Notes: generated by a model from the sequence alone, not told the origin. DNA of 64,000 bases from Diploscapter coronatus (GCA_964036155.1 OZ038422.1:6099201-6163200); one strand, 5' to 3'; positions 1 through 13,859 are shown, numbered from the stretch's first letter. Numbers and translations are program-made.

Positions 1-3000
1 TTCAACGGTGGGTGCGCGTATGATCGCTGTATTGTGAGAAATTTGAGAATAGCCGTTCCAAAATAAAGGGTGCTTTTTATGCGAGAAAAGTGCAGAGATC
101 GTTCGATTGTTGGTATCGAATCGTAGTGCAGAAATGGTTCGATTTTTATTCGAATTGTAAATCCAAAACTAGTGCATAATTTTCTGGACTAATGAAATAA
201 AAGTGAAAGGTACAGTGGATGATTTCAGACCATTGAATTTTAAACCCATGGCGTTGAACATATTCAAACACATTTTTTTTTTACAAATTTCTGAATAAAC
301 GGATCTTGAATTATGGAAGAAATACTCATATTCAAAGGTGGAAGAAGTTTATCAACTATTTGATGTTGATGGCCGAGTTATTCAAAATTTGAATTGATTG
401 GTTACTCAAAAATGAATCTGACCATAATCTTCGACCGAAATTATGGGTGGCAAAGAAAATCTGCATCAAATGTCGCACTGCAGAGGAGGTCGTTAATTGG
501 CGTTTTTCTTACGAATGCGCGTGTGCAAATTGCCAAAAGGCAAAAGACAATTATCGCTGATCTGATAAGCAAATTGCTGCTCGAAGTCAGAGAGAATCGC
601 AAGGAGAAAAACCCTCCTACGATTGTTTCACTCAATTTTTCAGGAGACACGCAAAAATTCCTCTGCAATCACAAATTCATTAGGGCAGAAAGCATTTAGA
701 AGGGATTGTCTCGGCAAAAATGATAACAGAGAATTGCGAGTCACGGATTGATTTCTAATTCCGTTTATGGGAATTAGAATTATGAATCGCAAATTCATAG
801 ATATCAAGTGAATTATGACCTACAAAATAGAAAAACATCGAATAAAATACTACAAACCGCAACTTTTGTGTAAAAATGAACATATTTTGGAAGGAAACGT
901 TATCATCATTCATCATTGTGCAACAAAATCATATGAATCAATTGGGAAATGAAAGAATATTTGTACTTTCCTCGTCCAGACAAAAATTTTTGAAAACATT
1001 CATTTCTGATCAAATATCATTAGCATGCTGCTAAAATATGTGATGCCTTGAAAAATTGAAAGAAAAGAAATGATATGTTATATCTTATTCGTCAGAAATA
1101 ACGTGCGAATCGCGGTCAAATGAAATCGAAACTAATCAAAACCGGTCAATTCACAGCGTTTTTCAATAATAATGTCGAATTCCGTCATCAATCATAAATC
1201 ACAACCTAATTCTCGTGAAAATATCAACGTTGTTCAGACCATTCTAGTTTCGAATGAGCAGAAAGTTTTAGGTTTTCTCATCAAAATTTTAATCAGCATT
1301 TCGTAAATTTATTATTTTTATTCAAATCATCATTTCTCATATGAGTTCATCTAAAAATAAAAAATATAAAATATGGGCTATGTGCTTGGTCCAGAACCAA
1401 AATTCTCAATTGATCTAGTGCATCAAATCTAAATTACCCAGATAGATTATCATACATCCAAACCCACAAAAATCGTGTTGATTTCACTCATCTCAAAACT
1501 TCATTACCATTTCTAAAGTTTCCAAGCTCTGCCCCTTGAAAAATGCGTTTGTGATAGTTTGGAGTCTAAAATTTGTGAATAAACTACCCTTCAAACCCTA
1601 AATATCATAAAAGACCTAATGTGGATCGACGATAAACTTGATAAAACGGTTCTGTGCTTAAAGTCGGCTCATTATTTTTACGTCCATGCAGTTTGAAGTT
1701 TGTCAAAATGTGTTCATATTGAGCGATGGATTTTTGTCATTTTTTGGCTAGAACTTTTTTTCTTTTATTTTTTTATTTTTATTTTATTCACATCCCTATA
1801 ACATTCCTGTTAAGAAATTCTACCACAAACCGAGGTTTGGCGCATCTACTTGAAAATCCTAAGCCATTTCACCTCCTTTCGACATCGACAGCTCCAGAAC
1901 TCCTCTTCTCAACTTGACCGGACTTCACTGTAAACAGGTAACTCACACTAAGCCCTTGCTGATCGATAAAGCCTTACGGCTCAACGCCGTGTATTCGATT
2001 TCGACCCCGACAGGAACGAACCTGGACAATACCACTAGACACATCAAAATCTCGCAAATTTTTCCACACACGCACTCGAGTCCATTACAAAATGAGAAGA
2101 GACTGAAAATATCAAGACGAGATATTTTCAGTGTTATTTCATGTCACTATGTATATCCCAAAAGTATTAGATGCTTTATAAAAATTCTTTATTTTTCCGT
2201 AGTTTCATGCATTACAAATTCATACCAAAATTTACTTCGCCCCCAGAAAAATGAATAAAATTCTCTTCGAAATCGATGACGAAAATTGCACGCAATAAAG
2301 CAGAAAAGGCAATTTATGATTACTTATTTTCTTACAAAAATGTGGATTTGTTCTACGATCATCGCTCAGACAAAATCAATTTTGATCACAAAATTATACG
2401 AGAAGTGTACCGGAATGAAGTTGGATTATTCTGATGTTAGGGTAAAAAAGAAAAAATGTTCCGCATGATCAATAAAGGAAAGGATAAGATACAAATGAAA
2501 ATCATTTCATAAAAATCAAATTTCGATTTTTCGAGTTGTCGATAAAATAAAATTCACCAAAGCTACGGATTATCTAGGCAAATTTAGGGCGATAAATAAT
2601 TTATGATTGAAGAATTTAGGGGAAAAATGAAAATGAATAAATGGACCCAGAAATGAAAGATATTCTCGCAGACAATTATCACAGTCGGAGGAACTCAAAT
2701 GAAATGTTTTTGTGGGCGGGGTTTTCCAATTCAATTATCATCGGTATTTACCGATTATTATTGGTCCTGGAAACTAAAATAATCGATTCTTGCAAAGAAA
2801 TAAAGTTAATTTTACACATCTTGAATATTAAACAAATTTTATGAAATCGATCGAAAAACGGGGAATAGTTTGAGGCACATAAATCATATGCAAAGAAATT
2901 GGAATTGGGAAAATAAACGATTTGAGGGAAGGCGGCAAAAGTTTAGGACCAAATTAGGGGAATTTTTCTCCAAAGGTAAAGATATCACTTATCGTAATTG

Positions 3001-3332
3001 AAAGAATATCAGCATATTCGAGTGTATTTTCGGGAATTGAAAATTTCTTAACTTCATACTGTTCACAATCAATTCAACAAATTATTGAGTCATTCAATAA
3101 TTTTATGGGATATAATAACTAGCATACTTGTCTTCATCACACTATTTGTTCAAAGAAAGCCGACATAGTATTGAAGTTCGAGTTCTAACTTTAAAGTCGA
3201 TGTAATCATTGGATGACCCAATATTATGTGAGTTCAAATTTTGAGTTTCTCGAATAGTCGACTCTCACCTTCTGCTCATTCTTTTATCACAATTCATGAC
3301 CGATATTTTTTTTGCAATTTTCAGGCTGATGA
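1..3332. other. Gene-poor left flank
   Basis: I see no supportable gene here. Open frames are short, AT-rich and lack recognisable domains or consistent exon phase. The stretch lies downstream of the PDXDC1-like gene, whose stop is at 3333. Its only notable content is one copy of a diverged dispersed repeat at about 1520-1758. An open frame at 394-699 is long for this base composition, but both strands are open there and nothing in it is recognisable. Confidence 0.5.
1520..1758 (+). repeat. Diverged dispersed repeat, copy 1
   Basis: This stretch aligns over roughly 230 bases, with scattered substitutions and small gaps, to the reverse complement of 30172-30418. Shared anchors include ATCGACGATAAA, GGTTCTGTGC, CAGTTT(A/G)AAGTTTG and GGATTTTTGT. 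Weaker similarity seems to continue to about 1865. The two copies are the same family in opposite orientation. I cannot assign a class: no coding frame, inverted termini or target-site duplication were found. Confidence 0.7.
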
Positions 3333-6300
3333 TTACTGTTTTCCATTAACAGCAGCAGGGGTGGCATTTGGACTGAATCCCCCATTCGCAATTGGCTGCG
3401 TGACGGTCGGCGGCTTCTCGCCCTCAGCCCCTGACGTCGAGCCTCTCTTCTCCTGTCCTTTGCTTGCGGCTGCATCTTCGCCTTCCTCTTCAGGAACCAC
3501 GTCAGGTTTCGTCTTGAATCCGTGAGGAGCCTGCAAATTATACGTGATGATCGCTTTGAGTGGAAGTTCAGAAATATCATATCATTTGCAACACATGGAA
3601 ATCCAATAAAGATGATATTTTTAGCAGGAAGAATTCAGTTGCAAATAATTCACCTGCGGCGTTTCGATAGGAGTCATGGGCGTCTTCTCGAGGGATTCGC
3701 TCTTCTTATGCTTGTAGAGAACGTCCGTCGGCTGCATTTCACCTGAAATTAGAAAAGTAAAATATCAGGTATGATGAAATTGTTTTTTCCGACATTATTT
3801 AACCTACTCCTCCGTTCTATTTTAGCATCGATTTCTTGTTGTTGAAATTACCAATGAAAATAGAAAATTCGAGAACCCTCACCAGTCTTGAGATTGAACG
3901 ATCTTCCCCTGATGTTCTGGTGTTCCTTGTCGATAGGGCTGAACCAGTTGACGAGCGATCCCATCAAGGGCAATTGCCTGATGACCCCCTCCTCCTGCAG
4001 TCGTTTGTCGTTCTCCAACTGCAAGTCCTTGTTTGCCGCCTCGATGCCTTGTCTGATCAGGTCCGCCAGAGCATCCAGATACTGAAAATGGGATATTCTC
4101 ATGAAAATCGATAAAACTCATAATTCGATTCGTGAAGCTTTACAAATTTAGAAACCTTTAAAAGATAAAATAGTTCTGACTTTAGTTTTTTTTCGAATGG
4201 AAGTCTAAATATCGCATGCATTTGATTTTGGCGGGATTTCAAAAACGTATATGTTGTGAAAAGTCATAAAAATGAATATTCCACCTGTGGGCTATTCTCG
4301 ATCTCCTTTCCTTTCTCAGCCACGACTTTAACCAAGTCAGCCAAATCGACAGGGTCCGAGAGCATTCCGAACTTGACGCAGCAGACTCCATAGGCAGAGC
4401 AGTCGCCCAGAGAGAAGGCCACGTCGTCGCTGCGCAGGGCCTTCACTAATTCTTCGTTCAGGTGCGAAATCTGAATAGGAACAAAATTATAAGGTATTTT
4501 CAACAGCAAAAAAACTTTTAACCTGTTGTTTCTGGGTGCCATTCCAGTCAGATGCGTTTGTCTCTTTGACGATCGAGGGTATGTAGCTGAACGAGAAATT
4601 TAGATTTTTCGTAAAATAAAATAACCAACCAGACAGCGCCGACTCCAGCCCACTTCTGAATGGGAACGATCGCGAGCGAGGGGAACTCCTCCTTAAATTC
4701 CGCGAATTTCTGCCTGGCCGCCACTGTCGAATCCACTATCTTGAGGATGTCCGTCAGCTGTCGAATGAACGACTGCACGTGGTCCACAGAAGAGTTCAGG
4801 TCTGCAAACTCGATATTGTATCATATGTGAAAAATGAGGATAATGTTCATAATTTTAAAAGAGGCTTATGGCAAAATTTTGACATGGTCAAAAAGCATCT
4901 TTATCTTCGAAGATCGCGAAGATTCATAGAAAAAAATTATGACCAAAAAACTCACTAGCGGAATGCTCGAGAGGACAGAATCTAAATCCAGTGCCGTAAT
5001 TGCCGCCCAACTCCATCATGTGGATGCCTAGGTGCTGACACTCGGAAAGCAGACCTTGGCCGAGCTGAAACAAATAGAATGAGATTCTCAAGGAAAGTGC
5101 GTTCGATGAATGCATAATACAAGTTAAAAATGTACATAAGATGTACGAGTGAATCAATTTTTCACTGACATTGGTTAATTATTCAGAATAAAAGGCGAGT
5201 GATTTTCAAAATTCTACCTACCCAAGAATTGAGTGAGTCACCATATTCGAGTTCGTCCTGCAACACTTTCTCTGCCTGAGCAATGGCCTCGTGACTCAGT
5301 TCGCCTTCCGGCTTCTGAGACAATTCTTTGTGAGCCTGCAATTCTTTCAGTCCTATTCATTTCAAGCCGGTGCTCATTCCACCTGTGCGGCCTTTTTGAC
5401 AGCCTCGTATCTGTATTTGAATATGAGTGCGGTGGGCGCCGTGTAGCGATTCTTGTAGACTCCATTTGCGAATTCGGTCGGGTTCTCCATTCCAACAACC
5501 TCGATTTGCGGCAAGGAGGCTAGACCTTTCAGCATCACTTTGCTCTAGAAAAAAACAAATCATAAAGTCTTGAAAATTTTGCCAGGAAATTCACGATTAT
5601 GAAGTTTGAAGAAAGAACGAAATGGTAGATGATGATCATCATCATCATGATATTTTCTCTACGCAATTTCTTCAACATACTATGTCAAGATAAATTGAGG
5701 GGGAAAATTGTAAATGCCTACCAGCATGAACGCATTCTCGACGATGTCAGTGATGCGTTTGTTGGTCAAATAGCTGCTGGCCACCCACCAAGGCAGAGTG
5801 TCCAGTTTCTCGCGGTACGTCGCTTTGTGGGTCTCCACTGGACGGTGCAGGGTCTGGAAAATTGAGAATAAGAGAACGAAAAAGATCGAATCAAGAAAAA
5901 AAACCACTTTCTGCAATGAATGATTTAAAACTTTCGCAGAATTTATTTTCTCCCTTAAAAATAAAATAATAATAATAAGAATAATCTAAAAACTCACAAT
6001 AACAGGAGCAGCAGGGATTCCCAACCACAGTGCCAACGGCATAGTCATCGAGTCGACTTGCGACAGAACGTGAACGAGGACGCTGTTCGGCTCTTTGATC
6101 GTCAGGGCAGCAATAGCCTATAAATGAGTCACTCAAGTCTGCAAATATAAGGGCTCCGAATAGTCTTTTTCAAAAGTTGTAAAAAAATAAGAAATGTATT
6201 CACACAGCTAGAGTTTCTTTTCGGAAGGTCTAAAACGCTAACCTGTCCAACGATATGCAGCCAGAATGGATGTTTGTTGCGTCTGATCTCGAGAATCTTC

Positions 6301-9300
6301 GAGATCATGTCGTTCTGTCCGAGAATCGTCGAGCCGACTACTCCGATCACGATCAGAGGCTGCTTACCTGCAGCCAGGTCCTCGTCCAGGATCTTCTCGA
6401 ATGCGTGATGGTCCTGAACATATGAACTATGAGATTTATCAAAGGGAAATAAATTTCACGAGAAGATCATCGAACTACATCAACTTTACATTCTTGTCAA
6501 TAACGTAGTGGTTTCTATTGCTTATAATATTTCAAATAAACTCAAGAATTCCTTACAATTCTTCCTTCAATCTCAGTGAGATCTCCCTCGAGTTTGGGCA
6601 GCTGAACGACGTCCGCAATGCCGCACTCGGCAGCCAGGTACGAGGCCACATCCATGTGCAAGGCGGGCGAGACGTACACCACGGGAGCTCCCTGCAAAAT
6701 GGAGTCAGTTTTTGCATTTCTCCTCTATCTTCCATTAGAGAAAAGTAACGTTTGGTTTGTGCAAAATTGGTTCCGATTTTAATGTTGCTCAAAATATCCA
6801 TTTTCAACATTTATTCTATCCTTGACTAGGGATGTTCAGAATTTCGATTCCGAATTTTTTTTTTTTTCAAAATTGAAATTCCGCATACCCGTCCTCGATT
6901 ATCAAATCAAACGAAAAACCTTGTCGGCAAAAGCCCTCCATCCCTTGGTGATGTAGTCAGTGCCGTAGGTGTTCTTGAGCGCCAATTTGACCGCGTGTCC
7001 AATGCCGTTCTTGATCGAGTTAGACAGGGTCGATTCGGTGTCCGAACAGTGCAGAAGGGCCTCGGGGAATCTGAAGAGCGAAATTAGTGTTTTTTCCCGA
7101 GAAAAAAATTCCTAAAATGAACTAACTTCCTAAGAACGTAACAATTTTATTTTAGAATAATAAGAAAGTAAAAAATTCAAATAAAAATCATTCAATAGTA
7201 AATTTTCTATACCTGAACTGATTAGAGAGTGCCTGACTGGTGTTGCCGTAGAGCCATGCAGCGATGGACTGTCTGTGGTGGCTGCTGAGCAGGTCGATGT
7301 AGGATTTGAGGGAGGCCGAGGTCACCAGCGAACGACCCAGATCCGACAGACGCTGGTTCTCGCGGGATCTGCAAGGAATACAAAATGTTCATTTGGAGAA
7401 CGGTGCTGTGCGTTGCTAGAAAAATTTTGACCGAATCACGCAAATACCTGTTGGACAATGCACTCATTCGTTCTTCTCTATCAACTTTTTCACTTTCAAA
7501 ATAGTTCAACTTTTCGAGAAATTCGAAGAATGGAGTCTTACTTGGTCTTGACGAGAGGCGCGTGTCCGTTGGCAGCGTCCTCCCTGCCGACCCACTCGTC
7601 CGAAATGATCATCTGCTCGAGCTGCTCCAGCACCGCTGACACGCCGGAGGCAGAGGACGGCTGCAAAATTTGGCAAAATTAGAAACAAAAATAGGAAAAG
7701 TATTGTTATTTTCTCCTGAAAATATCTGAATAGAAAATAACAGACTTAATGAGGGAAGATTCATTTTTAAAGATTAGGAAAAGTACAATTTCTTCATTTC
7801 TAGCAAAAAACATTCTAGTAAAAACGATAAAAGAGATTGCCTGAGTATTGGACATGCGGGAGGAGCGACGAGACAATTGTTTGGCCTGAAATTTTTCCTT
7901 GAAAATTATTTTGGTCATCATTTTTGCAATTGTTTTCGTTTTTGTCGAACTTTTAATTATGAAACGCTGACGTATTCGATACGTTTCAACTGAGGCATAG
8001 CAAATTATGTCCTGCTGCTATAAAAATTCCAAAAGGTGATCTTCTTTCATAAATTGCAAATTCAATGGCTATAATTATTCCAATATTTTCAAAGATCAAA
8101 GATTATTTTTTTACGAATAATTAGCTGTTAGGAAGAAAACTTTCTCGAAGGCTATAATTTTGCTATCTTGCAATTCTTTTTTTATGCTTTTGCCAAAATT
8201 AGAATGTTCAAAAATTAAAACAAAAAATCCGACTGACAGCAGTTCTCTTGCTTCCGTCATCCAAACCGCTATCCTCGGATTTGGTGGATGTGTTCGAGCC
8301 GGGGCTGTGCTGCTGAGAGGCCGAGTCACCCGATTTTCTGCAAATTATCGTAAATTATCGATAAGATATACAGGAAATGAATGCTCAAAAGAGCAATTTC
8401 TAGAACTCGATGATACTACTGAGCTCTTTCAACTAATAATGACATCCCTTCCATATTTATAGGACAAGGAAGCCCTAGTTTGTGTGCATGTGGAATTATC
8501 AAGTATCTGGATGGAATGAATGCAATTTCATATTGTATGGCTTCATGATATAAAACACAAGGTTGAGAAATTCTAAATTAGAAAAAAAAAAAATTTGAAA
8601 CAACGATAACATCTGCCCACTCTTCAAATTTAACCAGAAAAGAGCTGCCCAAAAGACGCAATTTTCGTCTCATGCTCGGGAATTCAGACACAGCGCACCG
8701 ACTTTTTGTTGAAGGACGAATTCCCTGGGGAACTGTAAAGAGAGAGAAGAGGCAAATCTCGGACTATTAAAGCGAGAAGTTTGCGATAAATCAATGCACA
8801 AATTTGTTTTTTTTTTTTTCAAAAAATCCTAGGACAGTCGATATTTTTACCGTAGTTGTGTTATAAAAAAAAATCTTTACTTTGAATGAAGATGTGGCGA
8901 ATCAGGGAGAACCCCACAGGCGAAAGCTCGTTTTCTTCTGCTCATGCCGACTTTGGAAACAATAGTTGGAATTTCATTTTGTCAGTTTTTGAATAGTTGC
9001 TAAACAATCCTCCAATAATTGAACAAATTGCGATGTCTGATTTATAGCATTCGATAAATTCACGAGAAAACGATAAAATCATGCAAACTCAGAAGGAATC
9101 TATAGAGAGTCAAAAGTCCAAATATTCAAGTGGAGCCTGAGTGAAATGGCAAATTGTGATGGACAGAGGCAGAAATAGATGAGTTTAGAGCTACGGGGAA
9201 TATTTGATGGTGGCGATCGAAATGAGGACGTGCAAGCTGAATTATTCACAGAAAATGGACAGCGCTTGACAAAATGAAGATTGAAATGAAATGAAAAGAA

Positions 9301-12300
9301 AAGATATCGGGAAAATTCATTTGGAGAATCGATATTCTCTTCTGAAACCGAGATGAGCTGTCATTGCGAAATTCCCAAATTCATCAATTTGACAATTTGA
9401 TTGCAGAATTATGAATAAGGAAGGAAGGAGGCAACCATTTTGAAGCTGGATAAACATTTATTTTTTGCTTGAAAAATGGTTGGGGCTTTCGAAACAGGAT
9501 CCGTTTGTTTTGCCGTTTGTTCGGTCTCCAGACGAAAAAATTGAGACATGCGCAGTTGTGAGGAGAAGTAATTGAAGTGAGTGGACTAGTAGAGCAATAA
9601 AATGATAGTAAACGAGAATGGGAGTGTAGTTTTGTGTGGATGTGGATAAAATAGTACAAATTTTGGTAATATTTCAGAGAATATTAGATAGACGGATAGA
9701 TCTAAAATAATGATTTTTTCACCAATCTTCAAATCAGTCAAGTTCTCAAAATCATATTATTTCTAAAATTTCGAACCTCAAATACTCAAACGCTTACACA
9801 CATTTCGCCCCTTGCAAAACATAAATTTTGAGTCGTAAATTGACGAAACGAAGTGTTTGACAAGAATGGTGACAGCGAAATTATGCATACATCATGAGAC
9901 GAGATGTGAATTTGAACAGAAGAAGAAAATGACAGACAAAATTGCAATTCTTAAGTAGATTTTCAAAGAAAAACGAAAACTGTTGCAGAATTTTAAGCTG
10001 AAATTTAGCAGATCCTTTAGTTCGAGTTAATCCAAAATGGAGCCGAAAAATGTGCGAGGCACTAACAAAGTTAAGAAGGAAAGAGGAAGGGGGAAGAGAG
10101 GAGAAGATGAAGAGAAAAAGAAGAAAGAAATAAAGCAGCGAAATGAGCCGCTTGAAAAATGGGTAAGTCAGAAGAAGGAAAAAGAGTTTGATAGTGAAGG
10201 CAGACATCGAATGGGATAAATTTGGTTAGATTTGAGGAGTAGAAGAATGTAGGACACTTGGATATTCTAGTACTCGAGTAAAAGAAGGATCTTTCATCTC
10301 GTCAAGTAGTGGAATGTTGAGAGTTAGGTTAAGATCTCGTGGCTAATTTGAAAGAATATCAAAATGAAATTGTATACCAAAATTCGTGAGCTCAAATTGT
10401 GTAGTTGGTGTTTTTGAGGTCCAATTGAAAGATTATGCAAATGAGTTTTGAGAATTTTTGGGTGTTGAACAACAAGATTTCAAAAATATCGTCAAAACTG
10501 TGAAAAGTGATATCGCTTCCTTTTAAAAGACGAAAATTCAGTTTATTTTCGAAGAACTCAAACCTTCTCGTTTTAGCAGATAGGGAGGTCTGAAAGATGG
10601 CAGAGGACTGCCAATAGTCAAAGCGAAAAAATGAACCCCCCAGGCGATGCTCTTAGGAAATTCGAACGGAAAACACCTAAGCAGCTCAAAATAATTGAGA
10701 AATTTAAGGTTTTGATGCAGAAAGAAAAAGAAAGAACACTTTCACAGAACATTTTTGGATTGTTTGCCAAAGTTGAATTCATCATGGAAAAGAGAGCAAG
10801 ACGTAACAATGGGCTATCATAAAAGCGAAATGTTCCTGAAAAGGGCATTTTACAAAAAAAAAAATCGACTTCATATCGTTTTTAGAAGCCCATACTAAAA
10901 GCATTTTTGAGGCATTAGCATTTTAATAATTTGGGCAAAATGTGGAGCTAATTTGGAGAAAATTATCTAGAAAAGCAAGAGGGTTCTCTTCATTGTCAAC
11001 TCCCTTCCAGCTGTTTTAGTATTCTCGCAGTCATTCAGCCATTTAGCCGACTTCAAACGCAACTCTAGTGCCATTCTTTTTCTACTCGTGTTCTGAACAG
11101 CCCTTTATCGTTGAATCACAGAAATTGCCGTTTGTGCAATATCACTTGCCTTCTATAGAGTCAATTTGAAGAAAAATGATCAAGAATTAGCTCCAATTTC
11201 GGTCAATTGATAATTTGATCGAAATTGAACGAAAAGTGTGAAACGTCACACAATTGCTTTTACTTTGGAGAAAAGTGTTGAAAAATCATAATATGCGCAA
11301 TGTTTTACTATTCTTCCAAAGTAACGTCTTTTCTCGCCTGCAATTTTCAGGTTTCAACGATGAAAAACTTATCAACTTTGCTGATCTTCAGACTTCTAAT
11401 TCAAAATAAGTGGAAAGAAGAAGGTAGCTTGAAGAAGAGAAAAACAGACGCTGCAAAGTCAGGAATTTCAATTCAGGAAAATCAAGCAAAAGTCAACCGA
11501 AAGTCTGGATGCCATTCCACTCAATTAGAGCAGTCATTCAAAATTCCTGCACATAAAGCAATTACAAATCTAATTTTGTCTCCTTATAATTGCAGAGAAA
11601 TAGATTTCCGGAAATGCCGAAATATAAGGGAAAGGTCTAAAAGCGTTCATCCAGAAATAACGATGAAATAGTTCGTAATGTAGTTGATTGAAAAAGAAGG
11701 AGTGACTAATGAATAAATAATCGATCGGTTTATGATATCAGTTTTGTGCTAGCAAAATTTGGTAGGTTTCAATTTCGAATGTTACAAAACGCGACATTTT
11801 AAAATTGGATGTGCCTTTCAAATCTATTCATTATTATTATTTTTCATCAAAATCCTTTGCTGTCAATGCGTGGTAGCGAATTTTACTGTTCAAAAGATGT
11901 GAGAATTTTTCGATTTTCTATAATTTCTTCCCAATATTTTTCAATTTTCAATCACTTTCTTAATTTGTTATATTTCCATTTGAGTGAAAGTTTGACCATC
12001 TGAAGCATCGCTCTTCTTGAATTGGCATAAGCAGAGTAGAGATGATAGAAATCAAGAATAAGCAGAAGCTGGAGTAGTGGGGAGATACGAAAACGCGCAA
12101 AGCCAGAAAAAATACGGCGTGAGGACGAGATAACGAAAGTGAAATTGGGGCACTACGGGCAAAAAGAGATTCCCTATTCCTATTCATGCAGAAGATGCGC
12201 TAATAGATAGTCCGCTTCCTGGTGGTTCCAATCAAAATTCCCGATTTTCTCGATTTTTGAATCGAATGGATTTGTAGATTTCAAAAGAAGATATGAAAGG

Positions 12301-12466
12301 GAAAATCCCATGAAGCCATACAACTAGATTTATGGGAGAAAAATCTAGAAAACTAGAATTTTTTTCTAATTTTGAAAAGAAGATGGAAATTGGCCCACCC
12401 GTCGATGTTGGAGAGCATGTGGTCGACCTCGCGCACGGCTTCCTGCAGCTCCGCTTTGCTCGCCAT
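3333..12466 (-). CDS. PDXDC1-like pyridoxal-dependent decarboxylase homologue
   Basis: About 19 exons run from 12466 down to the TAA at 3333. The protein matches the PDXDC1 family, which is distantly related to group II PLP decarboxylases. Recognisable blocks include LIVIGVVGSTILGQND, HPFWLHIVGQ, VDSMTMPLALWLGIPA and TLDTLPWW-like sequence, followed by a long C-terminal region. Exon 1 (12466-12399) encodes MASKAELQEAVREVDHML and joins 8337-8238 in phase. Later exons lie near 7885-7841, 7662-7543, 7369-7213, 7070-6921, 6691-6557, 6413-6241, 6118-5999, 5853-5722, 5545-5381, 5336-5222, 5065-4953, 4802-4630, 4587-4524, 4470-4285, 4082-3882, 3741-3654 and 3531-3333. The usual PLP lysine and the aspartate of the VDAA-type motif are not present at the aligned places, so decarboxylase activity is doubtful. 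A TTCAG acceptor touches the ATG, which suggests trans-splicing. The family is clear; some borders are not. Confidence 0.9.
8338..12398 (-). other. Large first intron of the PDXDC1-like gene
   Basis: This 4-kb stretch separates the first coding exon from the second, whose phases agree. It holds low-complexity tracts, for example a purine-rich run near 10070-10140, and short AT-rich open frames without recognisable domains. A possible 30-nt cassette exon lies at 8732-8703. I found no nested gene or RNA gene that I can support. The length is unusual next to the mostly short introns of the window. Confidence 0.6.
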
Positions 12467-13859
12467 CTGAAGTATCACAAATCAGAAGGAAATCATCGAA
12501 AAAAAAAGTCACGGAAAGTTCGAAACTTTCGAGAAAATCGATAGACAATAAAAAGTTCAAGTGACGAGAAGTAGTAAACGATGGACGCGTAAAGAGACTT
12601 TTGAGCGAAGAAAAAGCTTGACTATTTTTTACCTTTGGTCTTCGTGTCGTAATGTTCACTTTTTCAGGAAAATTTTTGTACGAATTTCATTTAAAAAAAT
12701 TGACAACACGAATCGTCGGAGAAGCCATTTTCTGGTTTGGACATGAAAATCAAACAGAAACGGATAGAGACAGTACCAAATTGGGCAAACAGTTGGGGGG
12801 AAATGCGGAGATCGGGGAAATGGAATTTTAACGAAACTGGAACAGACTATTGTTTTGAAAATGAATTGATAGAGGGGTTATTGATTTGCAAAATTTGGGA
12901 ATTCTTGAAGGTTCATGCGAGGGATTTTCAAAAATATCAAATGTCTCGATGAAAAAGGGCGAGCGATATTCGAGAGAAGTAAATCCGGCAGATTAGGGGA
13001 TTGACAAATTTGGAGACAGAACTGGTAAGGGAAGGGCGGATTTGTGAAACAAAAAGGTACATCCACATCAATCAATTTGTTTGTGTTTGCGAAAAGGACA
13101 AAACTCACGCAAAGCGATCGAAACATCGCAGCCAACTTGGAGGGAAGCACACGGAGTAATGAACTTCAAGAAACAAGAACAAGAAAATGAACTTCCTTTT
13201 CTCGAAAGCGACATTATGCTAATTTGCACTCTCGGAAATTGCTGCATCAAAGATAAAGAACCAAGCAATTTAAAAAAAAGTTTTTCCGGGTTTGCTGTTC
13301 TAACAAGTATTTGCAAAAAAAATTGGCTTTTTATTCGTTTTCGATTGTTTTTTTTTCCATTTTCGTCGAAATTTTCTTGTTTGCTCAACTCATATACATT
13401 TTTGATTTTCAATTTCAGAAAAACAAGATGCTTTTTGGGTCTCGCAGAGCCGCGTTGCAAATATGTATAGATTGATGTGTTGGAAATGCTGGCAACTCGC
13501 TACAATATGTGACTAATATCCAAAAATACAGTGCCAAGTGCAAAAAAGTAAAAATCTCTCTTCTTCCATTAAACACTTTCATTTCGCATCGACAGTGGGC
13601 GGGGTTTTCGCTCGCTCAATTTTAGGAGAAAAGTGTTCGTAAATCTACCTTATCGCTACCTATTCGCAATGGTCCATTTTTCTTCGAGCTTTTTCGACTC
13701 TCGTTGCGTGCGCTTCCAAACGCGGTTTCGCGAGTTTTTCCCATCGAAAACATAATGCTGTGAGCTGGCATACGATTGGAAAAGGTACAATTACAGATGC
13801 TATGAAAGTATTCATTTCAAAATACAGTTTCGCAAGAAAATTTTCGAACAGATGTGGAT

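Noticed and set aside
394..699. 101-codon plus-strand open frame at the left edge
   Set aside because: The opposite strand is open over almost the same span, no motif is recognised and no neighbouring exon fits.
10037..10219. Lys/Glu-rich open frame in the first intron of the PDXDC1-like gene
   Set aside because: A polypurine tract translated; low complexity with no splice support.
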